DNA of 64,000 nt from Vibrio sp. AND4. Lineage in GTDB: Bacteria; Pseudomonadota; Gammaproteobacteria; Enterobacterales; Vibrionaceae. The stretch spans positions 62,001-126,000 of the forward strand of contig NZ_ABGR01000001.1 of assembly GCF_000171815.1 (NCBI RefSeq), in the 5' to 3' direction. A program made the position numbers and the translations under genes. How positions within the stretch are numbered: the stretch's first letter is position 1; every line of letters begins with the position of its first letter. Below, piece after piece: positions 28,212-37,268 of the stretch. The notes beneath the pieces were generated by a model. It worked only from the letters and a program-made list of their open reading frames with translations. It did not search any database and was not told where the DNA came from.

Positions 28212-29162
28212 ATGGAAACTTCAATCAAAGTCGGTATTAGTTCTTGTGTGTTGGGCGAACGTGTACGTTTCGATTCGGGGCACAAAATCAGCAATTTTGT
28301 TACTAAAGAATTAGATGGGTACTTCAGCTTTGTGCCTGTATGTCCTGAGGTCGGTGTCGGTATGACAGTTCCTCGTCCAACTATCCGCTTAGTGACAAAC
28401 GAAGAGCGGATTGCTTTGGTCGAAACGAAAAATCCTGAAAATGATCACACCGATAAAATGCTGGCGTATTCAGAAAATAAAGTCGATGAACTGCAAAGTG
28501 AAAAACTGTGCGGATATATAGTGTGCGCCAAGTCTCCTACTTGTGGCATGGAGCGCGTAAAGGTTTACAGCAAGAACAGTGCAGCGAAAGAGGGCATCGG
28601 CTTGTACACCAGAACCTTGTTAGAAAAAATGCCGTGGTTGCCAGTAGAGGAAGACGGCCGTCTCAACGATCCGGTATTAAAAGAGAACTTCATCACTCGT
28701 GTATATTGTTTGAATGATTTCTACGAGTCGATGGGTGAGCAGCCAACTCGCGGCAAAATCATTGAATTCCACTCGCGCTATAAGCTAACGTTGATGGCAC
28801 ACCACCCAGAATCATACCGTTCTTTGGGGCGCTTGGTCGCAGATGTGGCAAGCTACGAAATCGAGGACTTCTACAAGGAATATCGCCTTGGCTTGATGAA
28901 GGCATTACAAAACCGCGCGAGCCGTAAAAATAACACCAATGTATTGATGCACCTACAAGGCTACTTTAAGCGTTCGCTAAACGCTAATGAAAAAACAGAA
29001 CTGGCGGATGTGATCAATGACTACCGTACAGGTTTATTACCATTACTTGCCCCGTTAACTTTAATCAAGCACTATCTCAACGCGTACCCAGATGAGTACC
29101 TAAAAAAACAGAAGTATTTAGAACCCTATCCACAGGAGATGAGACTACGCTATGGATTATAG
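28212..29162 (+). CDS. DUF523-DUF1722 (TudS/YbgA-type) protein
   Basis: 316 residues. The N-terminal DUF523 domain (about 1-150) has three conserved cysteines: C12 (SSCVLG), C44 (VCPEVG) and C111 (SPTCGM). In the characterised TudS thiouracil desulfidases these bind a 4Fe-4S cluster. The C-terminal DUF1722/YbgA domain (about 190-310) starts at FHSRYKLTLMAHHPESYRSLGRLV. In E. coli ybgA also sits directly upstream of the photolyase gene. First gene of the operon; its end overlaps the MerR start by 11 bp. A role in handling damaged or thiolated pyrimidines is plausible but inferred. Confidence 0.9.
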   Translation: METSIKVGISSCVLGERVRFDSGHKISNFVTKELDGYFSFVPVCPEVGVGMTVPRPTIRLVTNEERIALVETKNPENDHTDKMLAYSENKVDELQSEKLCGYIVCAKSPTCGMERVKVYSKNSAAKEGIGLYTRTLLEKMPWLPVEEDGRLNDPVLKENFITRVYCLNDFYESMGEQPTRGKIIEFHSRYKLTLMAHHPESYRSLGRLVADVASYEIEDFYKEYRLGLMKALQNRASRKNNTNVLMHLQGYFKRSLNANEKTELADVINDYRTGLLPLLAPLTLIKHYLNAYPDEYLKKQKYLEPYPQEMRLRYGL

Positions 29163-29955
29163 CCAAGAAGAAAAATTATACGCAATTAGAGATATATCAG
29201 AGTTGACGGGGGTTAAACCCGTCACCCTAAGAGCTTGGCAAAGACGCTACAACTTGATTCAACCTCAGAGAACAGAAAAAGGCCATCGCCTATACTGCCA
29301 GCAAGACCTAGAAACGATCCGGGAAATTCAGGGGTGGCTTGCAAAAGGCGTTGCGATTGGCAAAGTAAAAGGATTATTAGGTCAAGCTTCTGACGTTGAT
29401 GCTACTTCTGACATACAGCGTTCGGAAGAAGTCGAAGCCATGCTGAAAGCCCTGTCTGAACTCAACCGTGGCAAAACAGAAACCTTGTTATCGGATGTTT
29501 TAAAAGAATACCCACTTAACATTGTTATTGAACAGCTGATAAACCCAGTCTTTGAAGCGTTAGATCTTGTAAAGGTATCTCAGCGCTCTCTTCAACTAGG
29601 GTTGTTTCAAACCTGTTTGATTACTCGTTTGTCATTAGTCGTCGATTCCGAAAATAAAGCATCGTCCAAAGGTAGATGTCTTCTGCTCAGCTTTGAGCAG
29701 GCTCGTGAATCAGAAAGTTGGATTCAAGCAGCGAAACTGTGTGAACAGGGCTATCACATTACTTTGATTGACAAAGTAGAAGACGTAACAAGCTTGATTG
29801 ACCACGAGGTTCTTTCTCGCTATCAGTTCGTTCACTTCTTTTCTAACAAAGCATTGCCTATCAAACAGGTTGAAGTGTTAATCGAAATTCAAACGCAGCT
29901 TCCTGAAAAAGTTCAGTTATCTGAAGTGATTGAAAAGTTACACTTTGCTACCTAA
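29152..29955 (+). CDS. MerR-family regulator, LitR/CarA-like without B12 motif
   Basis: 267 residues. The MerR winged helix (residues about 8-75: YAIRDISELTGVKPVTLRAWQRRYNLIQPQRTEKGHRLY) is typical of the LitR/CarA/MlrA branch. A four-helix region (about 90-165) and an alpha/beta domain (170-267) follow. The helical region reads VFEALDLVKVSQRSLQLGLFQTCL where cobalamin-binding relatives have a W-x9-EH motif. The alpha/beta domain lacks the ExxxHxxG cobalamin-ligand motif. It should therefore respond to something other than directly bound B12, perhaps through a partner. It is translationally coupled to the DUF523 gene (11-bp overlap) and likely autoregulates the operon. Confidence 0.88.
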   Translation: MDYSQEEKLYAIRDISELTGVKPVTLRAWQRRYNLIQPQRTEKGHRLYCQQDLETIREIQGWLAKGVAIGKVKGLLGQASDVDATSDIQRSEEVEAMLKALSELNRGKTETLLSDVLKEYPLNIVIEQLINPVFEALDLVKVSQRSLQLGLFQTCLITRLSLVVDSENKASSKGRCLLLSFEQARESESWIQAAKLCEQGYHITLIDKVEDVTSLIDHEVLSRYQFVHFFSNKALPIKQVEVLIEIQTQLPEKVQLSEVIEKLHFAT

Positions 29956-29978
29956 CTTACCCCTCGTAAGGAGACGAC

Positions 29979-31394
29979 ATGATTCTGGTTTGGTTTCGAC
30001 GTGACCTAAGAACGTTAGATCACACTGCGCTCAAAGCGGCCCTTGAGACTGGCCAACCTGTGGTTGCAGGTTTTGTTTCTACCCCTGAGCAGTGGCGAGA
30101 ACATAATATGTCGCCAATGCAGGCAGATCTTATCGCGCGACGTTTGGTACTTCTCGAAGAGGAACTCACTGGTCTTAATATCCCGCTCATCTACAAGGAA
30201 GTACCCAAATTTGCCGACGTAGGCAAAGTGATCCATCAATGGGCGGTGTCCTTGAACGTGAAAAGTGTCATGGCGAATATCCATTACGAGGTAAACGAGC
30301 AAGCATTGGATCGGGAAGTGGTGAACCTTCTAAATGAAAGCTCGATTACGTTTGATGCTTTTCATGATAAGTGTGTCCATGCGCCAACGACAGTTTTAAA
30401 CAAGCAGGGTGAGTACTTTAAAGTATTTACCCCATTTAAACGCGCTTGGTTATCGCAATTTCAAATGCCGAAAGTGTGGAAACCAGAGCCGCAGGCAGCA
30501 CTCTCTAAGGAAGTACTCCAAGCCGTTAAAGCTGACCGCTATCATGTCGACGTGTCTTTCTCTTATCCACGTGAGTCCAGTGAGCGCTGGCATGTCTCGA
30601 CCTCCGCTATTTTGCAACAGCTGAGAGGGTTCACCCGAGAACGCAGCGATGCTTATCAAGCGGAGAGAGATTTTCCTGCTGTTGATGGCACAAGTCAGTT
30701 ATCTCCTTATTTGGCAATTGGAGCGTTGTCGCCACGACAATGTATCGCTCGACTGCATGCTGAAAATCCCCACACCGACCTTACCGAGGGCAAAGCGACG
30801 TGGTTGAGTGAAATTATTTGGCGTGAGTTTTACCAACACTTATTGGTGTTTGAACCAAAGCTAGTAAAGGGGCAGGGCTTTATTCAGTGGGAAGATAAAA
30901 TTGAATGGTCTTATGATGAGGTGGCATTTGAGCGTTGGAGTAATGGGACAACGGGATATCCCATTGTCGATGCAGCCATGCGCCAACTCAATCAAACTGG
31001 CTGGATGCACAACCGCTTACGCATGATCGTCGCAAGCTTCTTAACCAAAGACCTTCATATCGATTGGCGCTGGGGGGAAGCATATTTTATGAGCAAACTG
31101 GTGGATGGAGACTTTGCCGCGAATAATGGTGGTTGGCAGTGGTCTGCATCGACAGGGTGTGATGGGCAACCTTATTTCCGAATTTTTAATCCAATCAGTC
31201 AGGGTGAGAAATTTGATCATGATGGCACCTTTGTCCGTCATTGGGTGCCGGAAATTAAACAAGTACCAAATAAGTTTATCCACAATCCGTGGCTATGGAG
31301 CGGCTTTAATTTACTGGATTATCACAAGCCGATGGTTGATCATAAGGTGGAAAGAGAGATAACCTTACGCCTCTTTAAAAACGCCAAGGAATAG
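29979..31394 (+). CDS. phrB: deoxyribodipyrimidine photolyase
   Basis: A 471-residue light-driven repair enzyme that splits cyclobutane pyrimidine dimers. The N-terminal Rossmann antenna domain begins ILVWFRRDLRTLDHTAL. The FAD domain has LSPYLAIGALSPRQC, WLSEIIWREFYQHLL, GYPIVDAAMRQLNQTGWMHNR and the C-terminal signature NGGWQWSASTGCDGQPYFR. The length matches E. coli PhrB (472), class I with an MTHF-type antenna. AAGGAG is upstream of the ATG. It follows the MerR gene by 23 bp, so expression is probably light-linked. Confidence 0.97.
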   Translation: MILVWFRRDLRTLDHTALKAALETGQPVVAGFVSTPEQWREHNMSPMQADLIARRLVLLEEELTGLNIPLIYKEVPKFADVGKVIHQWAVSLNVKSVMANIHYEVNEQALDREVVNLLNESSITFDAFHDKCVHAPTTVLNKQGEYFKVFTPFKRAWLSQFQMPKVWKPEPQAALSKEVLQAVKADRYHVDVSFSYPRESSERWHVSTSAILQQLRGFTRERSDAYQAERDFPAVDGTSQLSPYLAIGALSPRQCIARLHAENPHTDLTEGKATWLSEIIWREFYQHLLVFEPKLVKGQGFIQWEDKIEWSYDEVAFERWSNGTTGYPIVDAAMRQLNQTGWMHNRLRMIVASFLTKDLHIDWRWGEAYFMSKLVDGDFAANNGGWQWSASTGCDGQPYFRIFNPISQGEKFDHDGTFVRHWVPEIKQVPNKFIHNPWLWSGFNLLDYHKPMVDHKVEREITLRLFKNAKE

Positions 31395-31400
31395 AGAGAG

Positions 31401-32327
31401 ATGCCTAGCAAGAAGCGTCCAATGAGTATCGCTAAACGAACCCTGTTGTCTGTATCGCTGTCTTTAGTGAGTAGTTTGTCATTCGCAAAGATGTATGAAC
31501 TACCGGATGATGGCGCTCGAGTTATCGGTCGTATGGAAAACCATGTGGTCGAACAAGGCGAAACCATGGCGAACATTGCTAAGCAGTACGACGTTGGTAT
31601 GCTTGCATTAATGGCCGCGAACAAAGGGGTAGATCCTTTTCTCCCCAGAGAAGGTCACGTGTTGACGATCCCGACTCAACTCATTCTTCCCGATGTTCCA
31701 CACAAAGGCATCGTGATCAATTTGGCGGAACTGCGTTTGTACTACTTTCCTCCAAAACAAAACGTGGTTCATATCTTTCCTGTTGGGATTGGTCGCATTG
31801 GGCGTGATACACCTGAAATGACAACCAGCATCAGCCAGAAACGTCCAAATCCAACATGGACACCACCGTCATCGATTCGAGCAGAGTACAAAGCCAAGGG
31901 CATCGATTTACCTGCGGTGGTACCTGCAGGACCTGACAATCCTTTGGGCATGTTTGCACTGCGCCTGGCGTATGGTCATGGAGAGTATCTGATCCACGGA
32001 ACCAACAAGGACTTTGGCATTGGTATGCGAGTAAGCTCGGGCTGTATCCGTATGGACCCTAGTGATATTGAGTGGCTGTTCGACAAAGTACGTCGTGGCG
32101 AAAAAGTGAAGATCATTAACCAGCCAGTGAAGGTGACGCTAGAACCGGATCGCAGTGTGTTTGTTGAAGCGCATGAACCTTTGACTCGCAGTAATGGTGA
32201 GAAAGATCGCCTAAAAGTACCGCAAGAATTGGATTGGTGGCTTGATGAATATGAGATTAAGAACGCGAAAGCGAAAGCTGTGATTGCTGCACAAAATGGT
32301 GTTCCGGTTGAGATATCTGCGCCTTAG
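31401..32327 (+). CDS. L,D-transpeptidase (YkuD) with LysM-like domain
   Basis: 308 residues. A signal peptide (about residues 1-29, ending SLSFA) is followed by a LysM-like segment (VVEQGETMANIAKQYDVGMLALMAANKG) and a YkuD catalytic domain with H199 (YLIHGTN) and nucleophile C215 (RVSSGCIRM). Family members attach Braun lipoprotein to peptidoglycan or make 3-3 cross-links. A Braun-type lipoprotein is encoded 0.7 kb away. It starts 6 bp after phrB and so may be the last gene of that operon. Confidence 0.93.
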   Translation: MPSKKRPMSIAKRTLLSVSLSLVSSLSFAKMYELPDDGARVIGRMENHVVEQGETMANIAKQYDVGMLALMAANKGVDPFLPREGHVLTIPTQLILPDVPHKGIVINLAELRLYYFPPKQNVVHIFPVGIGRIGRDTPEMTTSISQKRPNPTWTPPSSIRAEYKAKGIDLPAVVPAGPDNPLGMFALRLAYGHGEYLIHGTNKDFGIGMRVSSGCIRMDPSDIEWLFDKVRRGEKVKIINQPVKVTLEPDRSVFVEAHEPLTRSNGEKDRLKVPQELDWWLDEYEIKNAKAKAVIAAQNGVPVEISAP

Positions 32328-32429
32328 CGAGTGCTATAGGTTTTACGGAACAATAGGTTAGTTTTTACGCCGCTCGCCATTCAATGGCAATGTTTATCAC
32401 GATAAGCTATTCATTCTGGAACTTTGACT

Positions 32430-32717
32430 ATGGAAATAGATTACCTGGTTCATGTAGTAAATATTCCTGCTGATTTAATGGAAGCGTCAAAAAACACGAA
32501 CTCGGACTTGTATAGGACTTATGAGATATATCAGTTACTTGTTAAGTCGCGTTTATTATGGAAAGTTTGGTACATTGATGAATATGCGAGAGTTTGGCTG
32601 GAGGTTAATCTAGTTAATGAACAAGGTGAGTCAGAGTTTCATACCATAGCTCTAGACGAAGGGACATATCTTAAAGTGCGTGATGAACCTTATAAAGTAT
32701 TGAATGAACTCACTTAG
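32430..32717 (+). CDS. small hypothetical protein
   Basis: 95 residues from ATG 32430, with GGA about 10 bp upstream; a TTG two codons earlier is less likely. No signal peptide or membrane helix. The sequence (YLVHVVNIPADLMEASKN, then WYIDEYARVWLEVNL) looks like a compact soluble alpha/beta protein with normal vibrio composition. Not recognised. It has its own short upstream gap and no clear operon partner. Confidence 0.65.
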   Translation: MEIDYLVHVVNIPADLMEASKNTNSDLYRTYEIYQLLVKSRLLWKVWYIDEYARVWLEVNLVNEQGESEFHTIALDEGTYLKVRDEPYKVLNELT

Positions 32718-33020
32718 TTGCGCGCACAACAAACCAAAGTGCTACCGCGGTCTTGTTGTTTGAGTTTTGATTTTCTCTCCTCCTTATCAACCTCTCGCGC
32801 TTTCCAGATTAGTGTCAGCAAAACGCAGGTGCGAAACATCTTATCGCCGCTATATTCCCTTGAGGGGTAATACTGGGGTTGCACTTGTTGCAACTTATAC
32901 GACCGTTGACTGCCCGGATACAAAAATGACGACATAAAATATGTCGCCATTCTATCGCCATTAATTATCTAGGATTTAATTAAAATACTGACTATCAAGG
33001 GCTTTTTTGCTCACTTTGTC
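32718..33020. other. intergenic region with no convincing gene
   Basis: 303 bp between the convergent hypothetical gene and lpp. A 78-codon leftward frame (32714-32950) exists, but its composition is odd (many Lys/Arg/Cys) and it has no good ribosome-binding site. No clear lpp terminator was found. Confidence 0.4.
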
Positions 33021-33269
33021 TTACTTAGTGTAAGACTGAGCAATGTTGTCGATACGCTCGTTAGCACGTGAAGCTTCTTCTTGAGCTGACATAGCCGCGT
33101 CTTTTGACATCTGTACGTCAGATTGTAGTGATTGAACGTCTGAGCTTAGTTGGCTAACTTGGTTGCTTAGCTCGTCTAGTTTAGTCGCTGTTGTTGCTTC
33201 GTCAGAAGAAGCACAACCAGCTAGTAGAAGTACTGAAGTTGCTGCAGCTGCTATCAACGTTTTGTTCAT
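33021..33269 (-). CDS. lpp: Braun-type major outer-membrane lipoprotein
   Basis: 82 residues. A lipoprotein signal peptide with lipobox LLAGC (Cys19 lipidated) precedes a heptad-repeat helix (LDELSNQVSQLSSDVQSLQSDV) that trimerises. It ends in QSYTK with the C-terminal Lys used for covalent linkage to peptidoglycan by L,D-transpeptidases. Size and pattern match Lpp of E. coli (78). AAGGAG precedes the ATG. Codon use is biased, as expected for a very abundant protein. Confidence 0.95.
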   Translation of the reverse strand: MNKTLIAAAATSVLLLAGCASSDEATTATKLDELSNQVSQLSSDVQSLQSDVQMSKDAAMSAQEEASRANERIDNIAQSYTK

Positions 33270-33682
33270 TTTAGAACTCCTTGCCTATTGTAAAATTACA
33301 AAGCTATAAATTTTGTTTTATATAGCCGTAGTGTTAGATGTGAACACATTCTATCAGTAAATGATGTAGCAAAAGTCAAAAAAATCCAAGGATTTCATAG
33401 AGTACCTGATACGGACGCTAACCTTTAGCTTACAAAAGTGAGCAGCTACTCACTTGAAAACGCCTGTATCAGGTAATACAGCAGCCCTTTTACCACCACC
33501 TGATATCAATAATTTAGACGAAATTGACGCAAATGAAAGTTTCTTAGTGGAATTAGTTTATGTGATCTCTATCTATACTCACATGATTTGCGGTATTATA
33601 CGGGGCTTTTATTTTTTGCTGCGTTAGAGCGGAAACGACACTGAAAAAGCGCTCAGGCGCTGATTATTTATTGGAGAATACT
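33270..33682. other. divergent intergenic region, lpp / DEAD-box helicase
   Basis: A 413-bp gap containing the lpp control region at the left, a structured repeat (33403-33505) in the middle, and the promoter or leader of the helicase gene at the right. The right part holds an AT-rich TATTATAC near 33593. Confidence 0.5.
33403..33475. repeat. cloverleaf-like inverted repeat element
   Basis: An outer perfect 10-bp stem TACCTGATAC (33403-33412) / GTATCAGGTA (33466-33475) encloses two perfect hairpins: GCTAA-CCT-TTAGC (33417-33429) and AAGTGAG-CAGCTA-CTCACTT (33436-33455). A further ACCTGATA at 33498-33505 can compete for the 3' arm. It could be a dispersed intergenic repeat or a folded leader RNA. 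It is not a tRNA. Confidence 0.6.
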
Positions 33683-35014
33683 TTGCAATTTAAAGATCTA
33701 GGCCTAGACAACCGATTGTTGAAGAACCTAAAACATTACGATTTCAAGAAAGCAACTGACATTCAGCAGCAGGCTATTCCTGTTGCGATTGCAGGCAAGG
33801 ATCTGTTGGCATCTTCGAAAACGGGTTCGGGCAAGACTCTGGCGTTTGTATTGCCAATGCTGCACAAGTCACTCAAAAACAAGTCGTTTTCCGCCAGAGA
33901 TCCAAGAGCCGTTATCCTTGCGCCGACGCGTGAGCTCGCAAAGCAAGTCTATGGTGAGCTTCGCTCCATGCTTGGTGGCTTGAGTTACGACGCAGCATTA
34001 GTTCTCGGTGGTGAGAACTTTAACGATCAGGTGAAGGCGTTACGTCGTTACCCGAAATTCATCGTGGCAACGCCAGGACGTCTGGCTGACCACCTAGACC
34101 ATCGTTCTCTATTCTTAGATGGTTTGGAAACGCTGGTTCTTGATGAAGCAGACCGTATGTTGGATTTGGGGTTTGCGCCAGAACTGCGTCGTATTCACAA
34201 AGCTGCGAAACACCGTCGCCGTCAAACGTTAATGTTTTCGGCAACGCTTGACCACGCAGAAGTGAACGGTATTGCGTCAGAGATGCTGAACGCACCTAAG
34301 CGCATTGCTATCGGCGTGTCGAATGAAGAACACAAAGACATCACTCAGAAATTCTACTTATGTGATCATTTAGACCATAAAGAAGCGATTCTCGAGCGTG
34401 TGCTTGAAGAAGCGGAATACCGTCAGGTGATCATCTTTACAGCAACACGTGATGATACTGAACGCCTTACGAACAAGCTGAACGAGAAGAAGCTTAAAGC
34501 GGTTGCGCTGAGTGGGAACTTGAATCAGACACAACGTAACACCATTATGAGTCAGTTCGAGCGTGCAGTATTTAAGATCTTAGTAACAACAGACGTTGCT
34601 TCCCGTGGTATTGATATTGCGACCGTCACACACGTTATCAACTTCGATATGCCAAAGCATACAGAAGAGTATGTACACCGTGTTGGCCGTACTGGTCGTG
34701 CAGGCAACAAAGGTGACGCAGTGTCTCTTGTTGGCCCTAAAGATTGGGACAGTTTTAAGCGTGTGGAAACTTACCTACAACAAGATCTGAGCTTCTCCGT
34801 ACTTGAAGGTTTGAAAGGTAAATTCAAAGGCTTGAAACCGCGTAAACCTGATGTCGGTAATAAGAAGGCTGAAACCAAGAAAGCACGTCCTCAAGCGAAG
34901 AAAACGCCGAAAAAACCTGCTCAGCGAGATAAAGGCTTCTACCAAAATGTGGCAGTGGGGGATAATGTTTTCATCCCCAAGAAAAAGCCAGCAGCGCCAA
35001 CGTCTGAAGATTAA
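33683..35014 (+). CDS. DEAD-box ATP-dependent RNA helicase
   Basis: 443 residues from TTG 33683, chosen because TTGGAGA lies 6 bp before it; a TTG at 33671 overlaps that ribosome-binding site. All helicase motifs are present: Q-motif, ASSKTGSGKT (I), PTRELAKQ (Ia), TPGR (Ib), DEAD (II), SATL (III), TTDVASRGIDI (V) and HRVGRTGRAG (VI). A basic, Pro/Lys-rich tail (about 385-443) follows, typical of RNA-binding extensions. Likely role: ribosome assembly or RNA remodelling, perhaps in the cold. Monocistronic with its own terminator. Confidence 0.95.
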   Translation: MQFKDLGLDNRLLKNLKHYDFKKATDIQQQAIPVAIAGKDLLASSKTGSGKTLAFVLPMLHKSLKNKSFSARDPRAVILAPTRELAKQVYGELRSMLGGLSYDAALVLGGENFNDQVKALRRYPKFIVATPGRLADHLDHRSLFLDGLETLVLDEADRMLDLGFAPELRRIHKAAKHRRRQTLMFSATLDHAEVNGIASEMLNAPKRIAIGVSNEEHKDITQKFYLCDHLDHKEAILERVLEEAEYRQVIIFTATRDDTERLTNKLNEKKLKAVALSGNLNQTQRNTIMSQFERAVFKILVTTDVASRGIDIATVTHVINFDMPKHTEEYVHRVGRTGRAGNKGDAVSLVGPKDWDSFKRVETYLQQDLSFSVLEGLKGKFKGLKPRKPDVGNKKAETKKARPQAKKTPKKPAQRDKGFYQNVAVGDNVFIPKKKPAAPTSED

Positions 35015-35046
35015 TCGTTTAATTAGCGTCTAATACCAACGAATTT

Positions 35047-35072
35047 AAATCCGAGCTTACTGGCTCGGATTT
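35047..35072 (+). terminator. rho-independent terminator
   Basis: AAATCCGAGC pairs with GCTCGGATTT around a 6-nt loop and runs into a T-tract, 33 bp after the helicase stop. Confidence 0.92.
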
Positions 35073-35176
35073 TTTATGCCTGAAATATTCCTTCAAATCT
35101 TTCAAACGTAAGCTGCCTTTCTCTATAACTAAACGTTTGCGCAATAAAAGCCCGTAAGATCAATGTATAAAAATTC

Positions 35177-35203
35177 AAATGATAATTGATCTCATTCTCA
35201 TTT
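35177..35203. promoter_or_regulatory. Fur box upstream of TonB-receptor operon
   Basis: GATAATTGATCTCATTCTC (35181-35199) matches the 19-bp Fur consensus at 13 positions. It is flanked by AAAT and ATTT that extend the dyad. It lies 57 bp before the first gene of an operon containing a TonB-dependent receptor, which makes iron control very likely. Confidence 0.72.
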
Positions 35204-35255
35204 AAGGGCAAGATAAGCCAATAGTATTAATCTTATCAATAATTATGTTATTTGC

Positions 35256-37268
35256 ATGAAGTTTAGTTATGTACTTTTGGGGCTTTTAGCGACATTTTTG
35301 CCCAGTGTGGCCGCGGCTAGCTTTGATTGGCTGAGAGATGATTCCAGACAAGATGAGCGAGTCCTTACTTACCTTAAGCAACAAAACCGAAAGACAGAAG
35401 AGTTTCAGCAGGGTTATGAGACTGTCACTCAAAGCTTGCTTGTTCAATGGGAAACCATGTCGGGTGAGAAAGGTGATGAACCTTGGTCGATTAAAAACGG
35501 TCAAGAATGGAATTTGGTTCGTAGAAAAGGCGATTTAGTTTTGCTGTCACGAGCAGATAAAAATGCACCAGAGAATGTGGTCTACGATTTTTCTTCTCGC
35601 CAGGCAAAACATCAGTATTTCAAAATTGGTCAATGGCGTGTCCAGGGTAATTCATTGCTGTTTACTCAAGATATCGAGGGCAGTGAGCAATACACTGCAG
35701 TGTTAGCAGACCTTAGGTATGGCATAACGCGCGAGCTGATCAATAACGTAGCCAATGAGGTTCTGCTCTCACCAAATGGTAAGTTTGCTTTCGTTGTATC
35801 AAAGGACGTTAAAACACATCGTCCTTACCAAATCGTGCGAATTAACACTCAAACCAATGTACAGGAAGTACTTTGGCAAGAGGACAAAGCTGATTGGCTC
35901 ATGTCCTTCTATCCCGCGGCGGATGCGCGTTTCGCACTTGTGCAAAGCAATAATGAGTCGACTAATGAGCAGAGGATCTTAGATCTTAATTCCGGGGAGC
36001 TAACCGCTTCGCTACGTAAACCAGAATCCGGTACGGAGTACTATGCGGATATCGCTCAAGGTAGAGTCTTCATCAACAGCAATCTTGATGGTCAGTTTGA
36101 CCTGTTTGAAACCATGATGCCCGAAACAGGTACGAGTACTGATGTGTCTGATTGGAAGCTTTTCTTAAAATCAGAAAACGGTGTTGAGCAATTTTACTTA
36201 TATGATGCGGGACTTGTGGCATTAACCAAGCGAGACAATCAAACCACAATCTCGGTTTACTCTTATGATGGCAAGGCGAAAAAATCTCTCCTTTTAGAAT
36301 CCGGAGGTCGCGTTGCTTGGTTGAGCACACTTGGTGATTACCACTCCAACAAAATCCGCATTCGTAGTATGTCGATGACGACACCGCCGTTGTGGGAAGA
36401 GTTTGATGTTAAAGCACTGACAAAGACAAATCTCTCTCAAGATGTTTATCACGGCTTCTCTAGTCAAGATTATGTTTCTCAACGCATTATGGTTGAAAGT
36501 CATGGTGTGGAAGTGCCAGTTTCTCTTGCTTACCGCAAAGATAAGCTCAGCGACAATGCCCCTGTTGTACTTTACGGCTATGGCGCTTACGGGTTTACCA
36601 TGAAACCTTACTTTATGCCTCAAACCGTGAGCTTACTGGGTCAGGGGGTTATTTATGCGATAGCGCATGTTCGTGGTGGTGGATATTTTGGTGCTGACTG
36701 GCACGAGCAAGGCAGAGGTGTTCTCAAAGCTAACTCTATCAATGATTTCACGGCGGCTGCACAAGCACTTAAACACTTTGATGGTGGTGAACGTGATGTT
36801 TACGCGATTGGATCGAGCGCTGGTGGTACTTTGGTTGCCGGCTCGATCAACCAAGCTCCGGGCTTGTTTGCGGGCGCGGTGATGAAGGTTCCGTTTGTCG
36901 ATGTTGTTGCCAGCATGTCAGATACGACGTTACCACTTACCGCACAACAATATGGAGAGTGGGGAAATCCGACACTCCCAGCGCAGCTCAAAGCGATGCA
37001 AGCTTATGATCCTATTCTCAATATCCACAAAGACGCTTACCCACCCATGTTGGTTCAAGTCGGATTAAACGACCAACGTGTGCCCTATTGGGAAGGTGCG
37101 AAGTATCTCGCTCAAATTTCGTCGACCAGCGAATCGACAGGTCCTTATTTGTTGCAAACGGATTTTCACTCTGGCCACCGCATGGATCCAAGGCAGGCAA
37201 GAGAACAACAAGCGAAGGAATATGCATTTCTACTATCACTCATTAAAACATCTAAAGCGGAGCATTAA
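35256..37268 (+). CDS. exported prolyl oligopeptidase family (S9) protease
   Basis: 670 residues. A signal peptide (MKFSYVLLGLLATFLPSVAA) makes this a periplasmic or secreted member, unlike cytoplasmic PtrB. Residues about 70-400 form the beta-propeller that filters short peptides. The alpha/beta-hydrolase domain carries nucleophile S521 (GSSAGG), an Asp in LNDQRVPYWEG and H641 (SGHRMD). VRGGGYFGADWHEQGR is the usual S9A block. It cleaves short peptides after Pro or basic residues. First gene after the Fur box; its stop is immediately followed by the receptor start. The ribosome-binding site is weak. Confidence 0.93.
   Translation: MKFSYVLLGLLATFLPSVAAASFDWLRDDSRQDERVLTYLKQQNRKTEEFQQGYETVTQSLLVQWETMSGEKGDEPWSIKNGQEWNLVRRKGDLVLLSRADKNAPENVVYDFSSRQAKHQYFKIGQWRVQGNSLLFTQDIEGSEQYTAVLADLRYGITRELINNVANEVLLSPNGKFAFVVSKDVKTHRPYQIVRINTQTNVQEVLWQEDKADWLMSFYPAADARFALVQSNNESTNEQRILDLNSGELTASLRKPESGTEYYADIAQGRVFINSNLDGQFDLFETMMPETGTSTDVSDWKLFLKSENGVEQFYLYDAGLVALTKRDNQTTISVYSYDGKAKKSLLLESGGRVAWLSTLGDYHSNKIRIRSMSMTTPPLWEEFDVKALTKTNLSQDVYHGFSSQDYVSQRIMVESHGVEVPVSLAYRKDKLSDNAPVVLYGYGAYGFTMKPYFMPQTVSLLGQGVIYAIAHVRGGGYFGADWHEQGRGVLKANSINDFTAAAQALKHFDGGERDVYAIGSSAGGTLVAGSINQAPGLFAGAVMKVPFVDVVASMSDTTLPLTAQQYGEWGNPTLPAQLKAMQAYDPILNIHKDAYPPMLVQVGLNDQRVPYWEGAKYLAQISSTSESTGPYLLQTDFHSGHRMDPRQAREQQAKEYAFLLSLIKTSKAEH

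Noticed and set aside
32714..32950. 78-codon leftward frame downstream of lpp
   Set aside because: No clear ribosome-binding site, odd composition, overlaps the end of the neighbouring gene.
33403..33475. tRNA-like cloverleaf
   Set aside because: Only two inner arms, no anticodon or T-loop consensus, no CCA; kept as a structured repeat instead.
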